Shown here: in pieces, positions 38,728 to 47,067 of the stretch
Layout: every line of letters starts with the position of its first letter
How positions within the stretch are numbered: the stretch's first letter is position 1
Source: Helicobacter pylori
Lineage (GTDB): Bacteria; Campylobacterota; Campylobacteria; Campylobacterales; Helicobacteraceae
DNA: 64,000 nt
Direction: 5' to 3'
NCBI RefSeq assembly: GCF_016748675.1
Contig: NZ_CP051534.1
Location: 310,001-374,000 of the forward strand
Translations under genes and position numbers: made by a program
The notes under the pieces: model-generated
What the model was told of the DNA's origin: nothing
Database searches by the model: none
Seen by the model: the letters and a program-made list of their open reading frames with translations, nothing else

Positions 38728-39528
38728 ATGAAAAGTAATTTCCAATACAGCGCGCTAGAAAATATCCCTAAAGCCTTTGACATGCTCAAAGACCCCCCTA
38801 AAAAACTCTATTGTGTGGGCGATACCAAGCTTTTAGAAGCGCCTTTAAAAGTGGCTATCATAGGCACAAGAAGACCCACCCCTTACAGCAAGCAACACAC
38901 CATCACTCTAGCCAGAGAGCTTGCTAAAAATGGCGCGGTTATTGTGAGCGGGGGAGCGTTAGGCGTGGATATTATCGCTCAAGAAAACGCCTTACCAACA
39001 ACGATCATGCTTTCGCCTTGCAGTTTGGATTTGATCTATCCTACGAATAACCATAAAGTGATCCAAGAAATCGCGCAAAACGGCTTGATTTTAAGCGAAT
39101 ATGAAAAGGATTTCATGCCTATTAAAGGCTCTTTTTTAGCGAGAAACCGCCTGGTGATTGCTTTAAGCGATGCGGTGATTATCCCCCAAGCGGATTTACA
39201 AAGCGGCTCTATGAGTAGCGCGAGATTAGCCCAGAAATACCAAAAACCCTTATTTGTTTTACCCCAACGCTTGAATGAAAGCGATGGCACTAATGAGCTT
39301 TTAGAAAAAGGGCAGGCTCAAGGGATATTTAATATTCAAAATTTTATAAACACCCTTTTAAAAGACTACCATTTAAAAGAAATGCCTGAAATGAAAGATG
39401 AATTTTTAGAATATTTTGCGAAAAACCCTAGCTATGAAGAAGCGTATCTCAAATTTGGGGATAAGCTTTTAGAATACGAGCTGTTGGGTAAGATCAAGCG
39501 CATCAATCATCTCGTGGTGTTAGCATGA
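38728..39528 (+). CDS. dprA: DNA processing protein DprA
   Basis: Binds incoming single-stranded DNA and loads RecA during natural transformation. 266 residues: Rossmann domain with VAIIGTRRPTPYSKQHT near 48-64, VIVSGGALGVDIIAQENAL near 77-95, GSFLARNRLVIALSDAVIIPQA (as FLARNRLVIALSD and VIIPQA) and PLFVLPQR. A C-terminal winged-helix-like segment follows (EEAYLKFGDKLLEYELLGKI). Overlaps ruvX by 4 bp; H. pylori has a functional dprA-ruvX link in published work as I recall. Confidence 0.95.
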   Translation: MKSNFQYSALENIPKAFDMLKDPPKKLYCVGDTKLLEAPLKVAIIGTRRPTPYSKQHTITLARELAKNGAVIVSGGALGVDIIAQENALPTTIMLSPCSLDLIYPTNNHKVIQEIAQNGLILSEYEKDFMPIKGSFLARNRLVIALSDAVIIPQADLQSGSMSSARLAQKYQKPLFVLPQRLNESDGTNELLEKGQAQGIFNIQNFINTLLKDYHLKEMPEMKDEFLEYFAKNPSYEEAYLKFGDKLLEYELLGKIKRINHLVVLA

Positions 39529-39929
39529 TTTTAGCATGCGATGTGGGGCTAAAACGCATTGGCATTGCTGCGCTTTTAAACGGCGTTATCTTGCCTTTAG
39601 AAGCGATTTTACGCCGCAACAAAAATCAGGCCTCTAGGGATTTGAGCGATTTATTGAGGGAAAAAAACATTCAAGTGCTGGTGGTGGGTAAGCCTAGTGA
39701 AAATTATGCGGATACGAATATCCGCATTGAGCATTTTATCAAGCTTGTAGATTTTAAGGGCGAAATAGTTTTTATTAATGAAGACAGATCCAGCATAGAA
39801 GCCTATGAAAATTTAGAGCATTTGGGTAGGAAAAACAAGCGGCTCGCTATTAAAGACGGCCGGCTAGACTCTTTGAGCGCTTGTAGGATTTTAGAGCGCT
39901 ATTGCCAAAAGGTTTTAAAAAATTATTAG
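39525..39929 (+). CDS. ruvX: RuvX/YqgF-type resolvase-fold nuclease
   Basis: 134 residues, RNase H-like fold: ILACDVGLKRIGIA at the N-terminus with the first catalytic Asp, VLVVGKPSENYADTN in the middle and INEDRSSIEAYENL with the Glu-Asp pair, then RLDSLSACRILERY with the last Asp. Implicated in Holliday junction or 16S rRNA processing. Coupled to dprA by a 4-bp overlap. Confidence 0.9.
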   Translation: MILACDVGLKRIGIAALLNGVILPLEAILRRNKNQASRDLSDLLREKNIQVLVVGKPSENYADTNIRIEHFIKLVDFKGEIVFINEDRSSIEAYENLEHLGRKNKRLAIKDGRLDSLSACRILERYCQKVLKNY

Positions 39930-39947
39930 ATCTGATTGCAATTTGAT

Positions 39948-39953
39948 TATAAT
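39948..39953 (+). promoter_or_regulatory. -10 box of the hcp gene
   Basis: TATAAT in GATTATAATAAAG, 35 bp before the ATG at 39988 that begins the signal peptide. Confidence 0.5.
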
Positions 39954-39987
39954 AAAGTCTAAATTTTTTAATAAAGGGAGAAGCGTC

Positions 39988-40852
39988 ATGCTGGAAAATT
40001 TCAAAAAAGCTATTTTTAGGGTTTTATGCTTGTGTCGTGTGTTGATTGGGGGGGGGGTTAATGGCAGAGCCAAACCCTGAAGAGCTTGTTGATTTGGGTA
40101 TGCTGAGTTATGACAAGCAAGATTTTTCTAAAGCTAGGAAGTATTTTGAAAGAGCGTGTGGTTTGAATAATGGTAGGGGTTGTAATAATTTAGGGGTGCT
40201 TTATAGAGATGGTCAAGGGGTGGAAAAAAACTTAACAAAAGCCGCTCAATTTTACTCTAAAGCATGCGATTTGAATAATGGTAGTGGGTGTAGTGGCTTA
40301 GGTTTTCTATATGGAAGTGGGGAGGGGGTGAAACAGGACTCAAAAAAAGCTGTCGCTCTGTATGAAAAATCTTGCGATTTGAATAATGGTTTGGGGTGTT
40401 TTAATGCAGGAATATCTTATGAATATGGTCGGGGAGTAGAGAATAACTCTGAAAAAGCCACTCAATTTTATTCTAAAGCGTGTGATCTGAATAATAATAA
40501 GGGGTGTTTTAATTTAGGGGCGTTGTATCAAAATGGTCAGGGAGTAGAAAAAGACTTAATAAAAGTCGCTTATTTTTACACTAAAGCGTGTGATTTAAAA
40601 GATGGTTTGGGGTGTAAGGATTTAGGGGCGTTATATTATAATGGAAAAGGCGTAGAAAAAGACTTAATAAAAGCCGCTTATTTTTATTCTAAAGCATGCG
40701 AGTTAAAAGAGGGTTATGGGTGTGGTGCTTTAGCGGTGCTTTATATTAATGGTCAAGGGGTGGAAAAAAACTTAACAAAAGCCGCTCAATATATCTCTAA
40801 AGCTTGCAAGTTAGGAGATCAAAAGGCATGCGAGGCGCTCAAAGAAAAATAA
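39988..40852 (+). pseudogene. hcpB: Sel1-repeat Hcp protein (hcpB locus), phase-variable and out of frame here
   Basis: ATG 39988 (GGGAG upstream) opens a signal peptide, MLENFKKAIFRVLCLC, that runs into a G10 tract (40048-40057) and, in this frame, ends at NGRAKP stop. The Sel1 domain lies in the +1-shifted frame from 40046 to 40852: LMAEPNPEELVDLG, then about seven 36-residue Sel1 repeats with paired Cys (YSKACDLNNG-x-GC; YxxGxGVEK). With G9 the two join perfectly (IGGGLMAEPNP), giving a secreted cysteine-rich protein of about 288 residues. Hcp proteins bind penicillin or act as secreted immunomodulators. HP0336 HcpB of 26695 is shorter (138 residues, as I recall), so this allele has more repeats. 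Confidence 0.8.
40048..40057 (+). repeat. G10 slip tract switching the hcp gene
   Basis: Ten consecutive G between the signal-peptide codons and the mature protein. G10 puts the signal peptide out of frame with the Sel1 domain; G9 (or G12) restores frame. Confidence 0.85.
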
Positions 40853-41036
40853 GGGACAAAAAGCATGCGATAGTCTCACCTAGAAACTATCCCGCAAAAG
40901 CCCTATTTTAGGGGGTTAGAGCATCGCCAAAATGCCCCCTATTCTTTTAAGAAGACATTTACTAGAGAGTTTTAATCTTTTTTTGGTATTCTTTTAGGGG
41001 TCATTAGTCTTAAAAACTCTTTAAAAACGGATAACC

Positions 41037-41375
41037 ATGAAAATTATGCATCAAGTTAGGGATTTTTTAGATTTTTGCAAACAAACGATCCACAAAAATT
41101 CTAATGAAGCGTTTCAAAAAACCAAACGAGCGCTTTTTAAAGAAAAATCTCAAAAAATCAGGGAGCAAGCGGTTAAAATCGTGGAAAAACGCTTGAAAAA
41201 AGAGGGCATGAAATTGAGCGATTTTAATGAAGAAGAATTAAAAATCATGTTTGAAGCCGAAGAAAAAAGATTGTTAGAGCAAATCCACGCTAAAGAATTG
41301 AAAGAAAAACAAGAAAAAACCACCAAGCATTTTAAAGAAGTTTGGGAAAAGGGCGACAATGAACAAGAAAAATAG
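41037..41375 (+). CDS. Coiled-coil hypothetical protein
   Basis: 112 residues, no signal or membrane segment, almost wholly charged helix: KTKRALFKEKSQKIREQAVKI (as KTKRALFKEKSQ, KIREQAVKI), RLKKEGMKLSDFNEEELKIM and a glutamate/lysine-rich C-terminus. A KLSDFNEEELK stretch looks like a SHOCT-type short motif but I am not confident. Its 3' end overlaps the next gene by 17 bp, so the pair are co-translated. Confidence 0.55.
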   Translation: MKIMHQVRDFLDFCKQTIHKNSNEAFQKTKRALFKEKSQKIREQAVKIVEKRLKKEGMKLSDFNEEELKIMFEAEEKRLLEQIHAKELKEKQEKTTKHFKEVWEKGDNEQEK

Positions 41376-41919
41376 CGTAATTTCTGGTTTGATGAATTTT
41401 TTTAGCGAAAAGAATGAGCGCTGGCTCTTAGCCCATAGGCACACGAGAGGGTTTGTGATCGTGGCGTGGCTTTTTCGGTTTAAAAGCATTGCGTTTTCTA
41501 TTTTGATCACTTTGTTGGTTATTTTAGTGGATATTTGGGTTTATAGCGATGTGCGCCAGTTTTTATTGGACACTTCTAGCTCTTTTATTTGGCTTTTAAT
41601 CGCTTTACTAATCAAGTGGGGCGTGATTGTCATAAGCGCGCGTAAATGCTACCAATTCAGCCAAAAAATGTTTGCGTTAATCCAAAGAAAAAGGCAAATT
41701 AGAGAGAATTTAAAAAACCGCTCCAACTACAAAGACACCAAAAATGCGGGAAAACTCTCTAGCATCGCTGAAGAAATCATTTCAAAAAAACAAGAAGAGT
41801 CCCGCCACAAAGAAGATTCTAATAACGAAAACCATAAAGACAAGCTTTCTAACATTACCGAAGAAATGATTCTCAAAAAACAAGAGGAATTGAAAGCTAG
41901 AAAGGATAAGGAGGATTAA
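41359..41919 (+). CDS. Two-span membrane protein with a duplicated charged tail
   Basis: 186 residues: N-terminal polar part, two membrane segments (about IAFSILITLLVILVDIWVY and SSFIWLLIALLIKWGVIVI), then a long cytoplasmic tail. The tail holds an imperfect duplication: KLSSIAEEIISKKQEESRHKED and KLSNITEEMILKKQEELKARKD, each about 22 residues (first: KLSSIAEEIISKKQEE; second: KLSNITEEMILKKQEE). No family recognised. Overlaps the preceding coiled-coil gene by 17 bp; the two may form a complex. Confidence 0.6.
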   Translation: MNKKNSVISGLMNFFSEKNERWLLAHRHTRGFVIVAWLFRFKSIAFSILITLLVILVDIWVYSDVRQFLLDTSSSFIWLLIALLIKWGVIVISARKCYQFSQKMFALIQRKRQIRENLKNRSNYKDTKNAGKLSSIAEEIISKKQEESRHKEDSNNENHKDKLSNITEEMILKKQEELKARKDKED

Positions 41920-41962
41920 AAAAGCATATAGAAAATCTTAATCAAAACCCCCCCAAAAAGAA

Positions 41963-42041
41963 AATAATCAATAAATAATCAAAAAATAATCAATAAATAA
42001 TCAATAAAATAATCAATAAAATAATCAGGGGATAATCAATA
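41963..42041. repeat. Tandem AATAATCA repeats
   Basis: Seven copies of ATAATCA, spaced about 8-13 bp (AATAATCAATAA type), in the convergent gap before the RluD-type gene. Almost purely A/T apart from one C per unit. Preceded by AAAACCCCCCCAAAAAG at 41944-41960. Confidence 0.75.
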
Positions 42042-42049
42042 AAAAGGGG

Positions 42050-42931
42050 TCAATCTTTTAAAAATGGCATGAAGCGTTCGGGCATGGGAGAAGCGATTTT
42101 ATAATGTGCCCCTTTAAATTCAAACTCTAAACTAGCGGCATGGAGCATGAGGGTTGGGGCGTTATTTTCACGCTTTAATTGAAGGTATTCTCTTGCTTTT
42201 TCATCGGCCACCCCATAAAGCCCCTCGCCCACGATCCTGTGATTTATACTGCTTAAATGCAAGCGGATCTGGTGCGTGCGTCCGGTGAGTGGGGTGATTT
42301 TGAGTAGGCTTATATCCAAAAAAGGGTTATAGCTTAAAGGCTCAACAAGCGTAATTGAAGGCTTGCCTAAAGGAGAAATTTGAGATCGAATGCGCAAGTC
42401 TTTTTGAATGTTTTGTGGCGTTAGAATGGGTTTGTCTATTTTCATATTTTTTTCAACCAACCCATGCGCTAGCGCTAAATAAGTTTTTTTTACTTTTTTT
42501 TGCATGAAAAGCGCTTTTAAATCCTTAGCGCTTTGTAAGGTCTTGCCCGCTAAAACCAACCCGCTCGTTTCATAGTCTAGCCTGTGGGCTGGGTGGGCGT
42601 TTTTACCCAAATGCGATTGGATACAATCTAATAAGCTTTCATGGTAAAAATAGCCTTTAGGGTGGGTATAGACTTGAGCAGGTTTGTCAAATGCGCCAAA
42701 ATCCTTAGCCTCAAAAACAAGCTTTTCTTGTTTTTCATTAGGCTTGAAATAAATCAAGCGAACGACCCCTTGAATCATTTGAGATTTACGCACGGCTTGT
42801 TGGTTTTGTTTCAGGCGTTGTTTGTCAAGGTGGCGTTGGGCTTCTTTTAAAGAGCATTTTAAAACATCGCGCACCAAAAACAAGGCTTTGGTGGGTTTTA
42901 AAATTTCAAATTCTTCTTCAACAAAAGGCAC
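42050..42931 (-). CDS. RluD-family 23S rRNA pseudouridine synthase
   Basis: 293 residues: N-terminal S4-like RNA-binding stretch (RDVLKCSLKEAQRHLDKQRL) followed by the RluA/RluC/RluD catalytic domain with AHRLDYETSGLVLAGKT near residue 116-132, containing the catalytic Asp of HRLD-x-x-T-S-G, then TGRTHQIRLHLSSINHRIVG near 217-236. Overlaps the recJ stop by one base, so it is the last gene of the pyrG-recJ-rlu operon. HP0347; which uridines it modifies cannot be told. Confidence 0.9.
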   Translation of the reverse strand: MPFVEEEFEILKPTKALFLVRDVLKCSLKEAQRHLDKQRLKQNQQAVRKSQMIQGVVRLIYFKPNEKQEKLVFEAKDFGAFDKPAQVYTHPKGYFYHESLLDCIQSHLGKNAHPAHRLDYETSGLVLAGKTLQSAKDLKALFMQKKVKKTYLALAHGLVEKNMKIDKPILTPQNIQKDLRIRSQISPLGKPSITLVEPLSYNPFLDISLLKITPLTGRTHQIRLHLSSINHRIVGEGLYGVADEKAREYLQLKRENNAPTLMLHAASLEFEFKGAHYKIASPMPERFMPFLKD

Positions 42932-44481
42932 TACAACAAACTTTTAACAAACATTTTAGGCTCATTAGAACACTCATCTAATTCCACGCTAAAAATCGCG
43001 CTCACCTTTTCGCCCGCTTTCAAAAACCGATCAGCGTTAAAATAAATAGCCTCTTTAACGCATTCTTTATCCTTAAAACGCAAAACCTGGTGGCTTTCTT
43101 TAATGATTTTTTCTTCTATGACTTCTAAATTTTTTGCTTGGAATAGGGGTTCAGGGTTTTCTTGCCCATAAGGTTCGCCCATCTCTATAATCTCTAAAAG
43201 CTCTCTGTCAATGTCTTTTAAATTGAGCGTTAAAGGGGGTTCTTTTTCACAAAAAGGCAAGACTTTAAAATCAAAATTTTCTAAAGTTTCAAAGAGCGAG
43301 ACGATATTGTTTTTTCCAACGCTCAAACCGCAAGCTTGCCTATGCCCTCCATAGCCGAGTAATAAAGAAGAAACCCCATTCAAAGCGTCAATCAAGTCAA
43401 TATTTGGAGAACTGCGTCCGCTCCCTTTATACACCCCTTCTTTAAAGGTAAAAACCAGGCTTGGCTTTTGGGTGGCTTCCACTAATTTTGAAGCCACAAT
43501 CCCCAGCACGCCCTCATGCCAATTATCCTTAAAAGCGATGATGATTTTTTCTCCAACCATCGCATGCTTAAAGGCTTCTTCAAAAACCTGCTGTTGGATC
43601 ATTTTACGCTTCAAATTGCATGCTTTCAAGCGTTCATACAAAGAATAGCCATCTTGAAAATTATTCGCGCTTAAAAAATCTAAAGCCATTTTAGCGTCTT
43701 GCATGCGCCCTGCGGAATTGATTAAAGGGGCGATATTAAAAGAAATATCGCTCGCTTTCAAAGAGCGTTTTCTAAAAACTTCTCTTTGGCGTAAAAACCC
43801 CATCGCCCCTAAGGATTCTTTTTGCAAAAAATACAAGGCTTTAGAAACTAAAAAGCGGTTAAAAAAAGTCAAAGGCATCATATCAGCGATAGTCGCCACG
43901 CCCGCTAAACACAACAACTCGCTAGAATGGCTTTTTTCTTTTCCTAAAAGTTGGTGGATTCCATAGCACAAATAAAACGCCACTAACGCCCCGCACACTT
44001 CCTTTTGGATAAAATCACAATCCGGTCGCTTGGGGTTGATCACCGCATAAGCGTCTGGAATTTCATCATTATGTAAGCAATGGTGATCGGTAATGATTAG
44101 GGTGTAATTTTTTTCTTTGCAAAATTGAGCGGCTTCAAAGGCGCTAATCCCATTATCCACGGTGATAATCAAAGGGGCGTGGTGTTTTTCTAAAAATTTT
44201 TTAGAAATCCCATAGCCATCCATGAAGCGATTAGGGATTGCAATGCGGACATGCTTGTAGTTTAGACTTTCAAAGAATTTTGCTATGATAGCAGAGCTAA
44301 TCACGCCGTCAGCGTCATAATCGCCCACCACTAAAATTTCTGTGTTTGCACGCATGGCTTCTATGATTTTGAGCGCGGCTTTTTTCAAGTCTTTAAATAA
44401 AAAGGGGCTAGGAAACCCTTTTTCATTATAAGCGATAGAAGCCATGCGCTCTTTGATTTGAGCTTTAAGCTTTTGTTTCAT
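42931..44481 (-). CDS. recJ: Single-stranded-DNA exonuclease RecJ
   Basis: 5'-3' exonuclease in repair and recombination. 516 residues, DHH superfamily: VVGDYDADGVISSAIIAKF near 51-69 (motif I), ITVDNGISAFEAA near 108 (motif II), IITDHHCLHND near 131 (DHH), then ISFNIAPLINSAGRMQDA and the DHHA1 motif LGYGGHRQACGLS near 400. Shorter than E. coli RecJ (577). 8 bp downstream of pyrG. Confidence 0.94.
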   Translation of the reverse strand: MKQKLKAQIKERMASIAYNEKGFPSPFLFKDLKKAALKIIEAMRANTEILVVGDYDADGVISSAIIAKFFESLNYKHVRIAIPNRFMDGYGISKKFLEKHHAPLIITVDNGISAFEAAQFCKEKNYTLIITDHHCLHNDEIPDAYAVINPKRPDCDFIQKEVCGALVAFYLCYGIHQLLGKEKSHSSELLCLAGVATIADMMPLTFFNRFLVSKALYFLQKESLGAMGFLRQREVFRKRSLKASDISFNIAPLINSAGRMQDAKMALDFLSANNFQDGYSLYERLKACNLKRKMIQQQVFEEAFKHAMVGEKIIIAFKDNWHEGVLGIVASKLVEATQKPSLVFTFKEGVYKGSGRSSPNIDLIDALNGVSSLLLGYGGHRQACGLSVGKNNIVSLFETLENFDFKVLPFCEKEPPLTLNLKDIDRELLEIIEMGEPYGQENPEPLFQAKNLEVIEEKIIKESHQVLRFKDKECVKEAIYFNADRFLKAGEKVSAIFSVELDECSNEPKMFVKSLL

Positions 44482-44489
44482 TCTTTAGA

Positions 44490-46106
44490 TTAGGATTTAT
44501 GAAGAGCGCTCTTAATGAAATCCAAAATAATAGGGTTAGGGCTTTGCAACCTGGAGGTGAATTCTGGGTGGAATTGCACCCCCACAAAGAACGGGTGATC
44601 TTCTAATTCAATCGCTTCAATCAAATGATTCGCCCCAAAGCCCACCACTTTCAAGCCTTTATCTTCCCACTCTTGGCGGTATTTAGGGTTGATTTCATAA
44701 CGATGGCGGTGTCTTTCTTTAATGCTAGGCTTTTTATAAGCTTTTTCTAACAAGCTGTTTGGCATGATTTCGCATTCGTATTCGCCTAATCGCATGGTGC
44801 CTCCTAAAGGCGAATTATAGGTGCGCACCTGTTTTTGGTGGTTTTGATCCATAAAATCTCCAATCAAATACACCACAGGGTATTCGCAGCGTTGGTTAAA
44901 CTCCGTAGAATTAGCCCCTTTTAAACCCAAAACATTGCGACAAAATTCCACGATCGCTAATTGCATGCCCAAACAAATCCCTAAAAAGGGGAGTTTTTCT
45001 AACCTTGCTCTTTGAATGGCACAAATTTTACCCTCAATCCCCCTTTCCCCAAAGCCTCCAGGCACTAAAATCGCATCAACGCCCTCTAAATCCGTCTTTT
45101 CATTAAAATTCTCGCTATCTAGCCATTCAATATTGACTTGCGTATCCAAATGCGCCCCCGCATGGATTAGGGCTTCAATCAAGGATTTATAAGATTCTTT
45201 TAAGCTTAAATACTTGCCTACAAAACCAATTTTGACTTTGTGTTTAGGAGCGATAATCTTTTCTACTAAAGTGTTCCAAGCCGCCATTTTGGGGTGTAGT
45301 TTATTCAAATTAAAGCGTCTGGCAATGGGGGTTAAAATGCCTTCTTGCAAGAAAAGAATAGGGCATGCGTAAATGCTTTTAGTGTCTGTGGCGACAATCA
45401 CGCTGTCTTGCTCCACATCGCAACTCAAAGCGATCTTTTTTTTCAATTCTTTATCCAAAGGCTTAGGCGATCGCGCCAAAATGATTTGAGGGGTTACGCC
45501 AAGGCGCCGTAATTCTTGGACGGAATGCTGCGTGGGTTTGGTTTTTAATTCGTTAGTGGTTTGGATATAGGGGATCAGGGTTACATGCACATTGATGACT
45601 TTTTCATTCCCTAATTCCAATTTAAGCTGGCGGATCGCTTCCAAATAAAACATGCCCTCCATATCGCCCACGGTTCCGCCCACTTCCACGATTAAAAAAT
45701 CCAACCCCTTAGCCGCACTTTTAATGCGCCTTTTGATTTCATCGGTTACATGGGGGACGATTTGAATGGTTTTGCCTAAATATTCCCCTTTCCTTTCATT
45801 TTCTATCACGCTTGAAAAAATCTGCCCGGTGGTGAAATTATTCAACCTTGTTAAATTCCTGTTCAAAAAGCGTTCATAATGCCCGATGTCTAAATCCGTT
45901 TCAGCGCCATCGCTAGTTACAAACACTTCCCCATGCTCTAAAGGGCTCATGGTGCCTGGATCAATATTGATATAAGGGTCAATCTTCAAAATAGAAACCT
46001 GGTAATTGCAATGCTGCAAAAGCGTAGCGATTGAAGAAGATGAAATCCCTTTCCCTAGAGAGCTTAACACGCCCCCTGTAACGAATATAAATTTGGCTCT
46101 ATCCAT
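44490..46106 (-). CDS. pyrG: CTP synthase
   Basis: Amidates UTP to CTP using glutamine. 538 residues: synthase domain starting [20 protein letters not shown] and [23 protein letters not shown] (as [23 protein letters not shown]); C-terminal class I glutamine amidotransferase domain with the nucleophile in [15 protein letters not shown] and the His-x-Glu in VQFHPEF. Full length. First gene of pyrG-recJ-rlu on the minus strand. Confidence 0.97.
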   Translation of the reverse strand: MDRAKFIFVTGGVLSSLGKGISSSSIATLLQHCNYQVSILKIDPYINIDPGTMSPLEHGEVFVTSDGAETDLDIGHYERFLNRNLTRLNNFTTGQIFSSVIENERKGEYLGKTIQIVPHVTDEIKRRIKSAAKGLDFLIVEVGGTVGDMEGMFYLEAIRQLKLELGNEKVINVHVTLIPYIQTTNELKTKPTQHSVQELRRLGVTPQIILARSPKPLDKELKKKIALSCDVEQDSVIVATDTKSIYACPILFLQEGILTPIARRFNLNKLHPKMAAWNTLVEKIIAPKHKVKIGFVGKYLSLKESYKSLIEALIHAGAHLDTQVNIEWLDSENFNEKTDLEGVDAILVPGGFGERGIEGKICAIQRARLEKLPFLGICLGMQLAIVEFCRNVLGLKGANSTEFNQRCEYPVVYLIGDFMDQNHQKQVRTYNSPLGGTMRLGEYECEIMPNSLLEKAYKKPSIKERHRHRYEINPKYRQEWEDKGLKVVGFGANHLIEAIELEDHPFFVGVQFHPEFTSRLQSPNPIILDFIKSALHKS

Positions 46107-46196
46107 TATGTCGTGTTCCTTTGATTTTTGCTTCTTAAATTGTAGTCTAAAAAGGGTTAAAAAGCTTTAAAAAAGGGCAAAAATTAAAGCGATTTC

Positions 46197-46212
46197 AAAA
46201 AAAAAAAAAAAA
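46197..46212. repeat. A16 homopolymer in the pyrG / HP0350-type divergent gap
   Basis: Sixteen consecutive A on the plus strand, about 90 bp upstream of pyrG and 150 bp upstream of the next plus-strand gene. A candidate slippery tract able to alter promoter geometry on either side. Confidence 0.8.
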
Positions 46213-46318
46213 CAATTTCAGTTTCTTATTAGCTAGGTTTGATTAAAATGAAAAGCTTTTATGTGTTTAAACTTCATTGTCTTAAAACTTTTAAGAGCGA
46301 TTTTAAAATTCGTTGGCG

Positions 46319-46324
46319 TATAAT
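46319..46324 (+). promoter_or_regulatory. -10 box of the PAP2-like gene
   Basis: TATAAT in GGCGTATAATATAAG, 37 bp before the ATG at 46362. Confidence 0.5.
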
Positions 46325-46361
46325 ATAAGTTTTGAATTAACTACTAGAAGGGTTTTAAATA

Positions 46362-47024
46362 ATGGCTGAAAATTCTTTCAAAAATGTTTCTACACAACCC
46401 AAAGCATTTTTTTTATTACCAGTGAAAACCCTGTTTCTTTTAGGAGGCGTTTTTAGCGCGTTTTTTATCCTTATTGCTGGCTTGGTTTTTTTTGATTACG
46501 CCAATTCAATGGATAATGCCATTTTTAGCTTGATGCGTTCAAATTCTTCTAGCCCTATTTTAGATCAAACGCTCCAACGCATTGTTTTTTTAGGCTCTTC
46601 TCAATTCGTGTTGCCTTTGAGCTTGTTGGTGGGGGTGTTTTTAAGCCTTTATCGCAGAAATTTAGCGCTTGGGGTGTGGTTTGTGTTAAGCGTGATCTTA
46701 TTTGAAGCCCTTTTAGAATCTTTAAAACACCTTTTGGCACACTCCATTCAATGGCTTTCGCACAGCGCTAATTTCCCTAACGCTATTGCGCTTTCTTTGA
46801 CGCTATTTTATGGGTTGCTTGTTTTATTGATACCCCATTTGATCACGCATCAAATATTTCAAAACATTCTTTCTTATAGTTTGCTTGGTTTGATTTTTTT
46901 AATAGGGTTAGTGCTGATTGTTTTAGGGGTGTCTTTTAGCAGTGTTTTAGGAGGGTTTTGTTTAGGGGCGTTAGGGGCTTGTTTTTCCATAGGGATTTAT
47001 TTGAGCGTGTTCCAAAAAATCTAA
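46362..47024 (+). CDS. Degenerate PAP2-like integral membrane protein
   Basis: 220 residues with six membrane segments in the spacing of PAP2 lipid phosphatases. There is a first span, then MDNAIFSLMRSNSSS and DQTLQRIVFLGSS (PAP2 N-terminal pattern), LFEALLESLKHLLAHSIQW where motif C1 should be, SANFPNAIALS where PSGH should be, and GVSFSSVLGGFCLGALG where SR-x5-H-x3-D should be. The catalytic Ser-Gly-His and the Arg/His/Asp of the third motif are absent, so it is probably not an active phosphatase. HP0350 in 26695, hypothetical. It precedes fliF by 43 bp. Confidence 0.6.
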   Translation: MAENSFKNVSTQPKAFFLLPVKTLFLLGGVFSAFFILIAGLVFFDYANSMDNAIFSLMRSNSSSPILDQTLQRIVFLGSSQFVLPLSLLVGVFLSLYRRNLALGVWFVLSVILFEALLESLKHLLAHSIQWLSHSANFPNAIALSLTLFYGLLVLLIPHLITHQIFQNILSYSLLGLIFLIGLVLIVLGVSFSSVLGGFCLGALGACFSIGIYLSVFQKI

Positions 47025-47067
47025 GCGAACGGCTTAAAAGAATGAAAAATTTATCAAGGTTTTAATA

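Noticed and set aside
41963..42041. CRISPR array
   Set aside because: Units are only about 11 bp with no unique spacers and no cas genes nearby; it is a simple tandem repeat.
41963..42041. DnaA-box cluster or replication origin
   Set aside because: ATAATCA does not fit the H. pylori DnaA box as I know it, and dnaA is not nearby.
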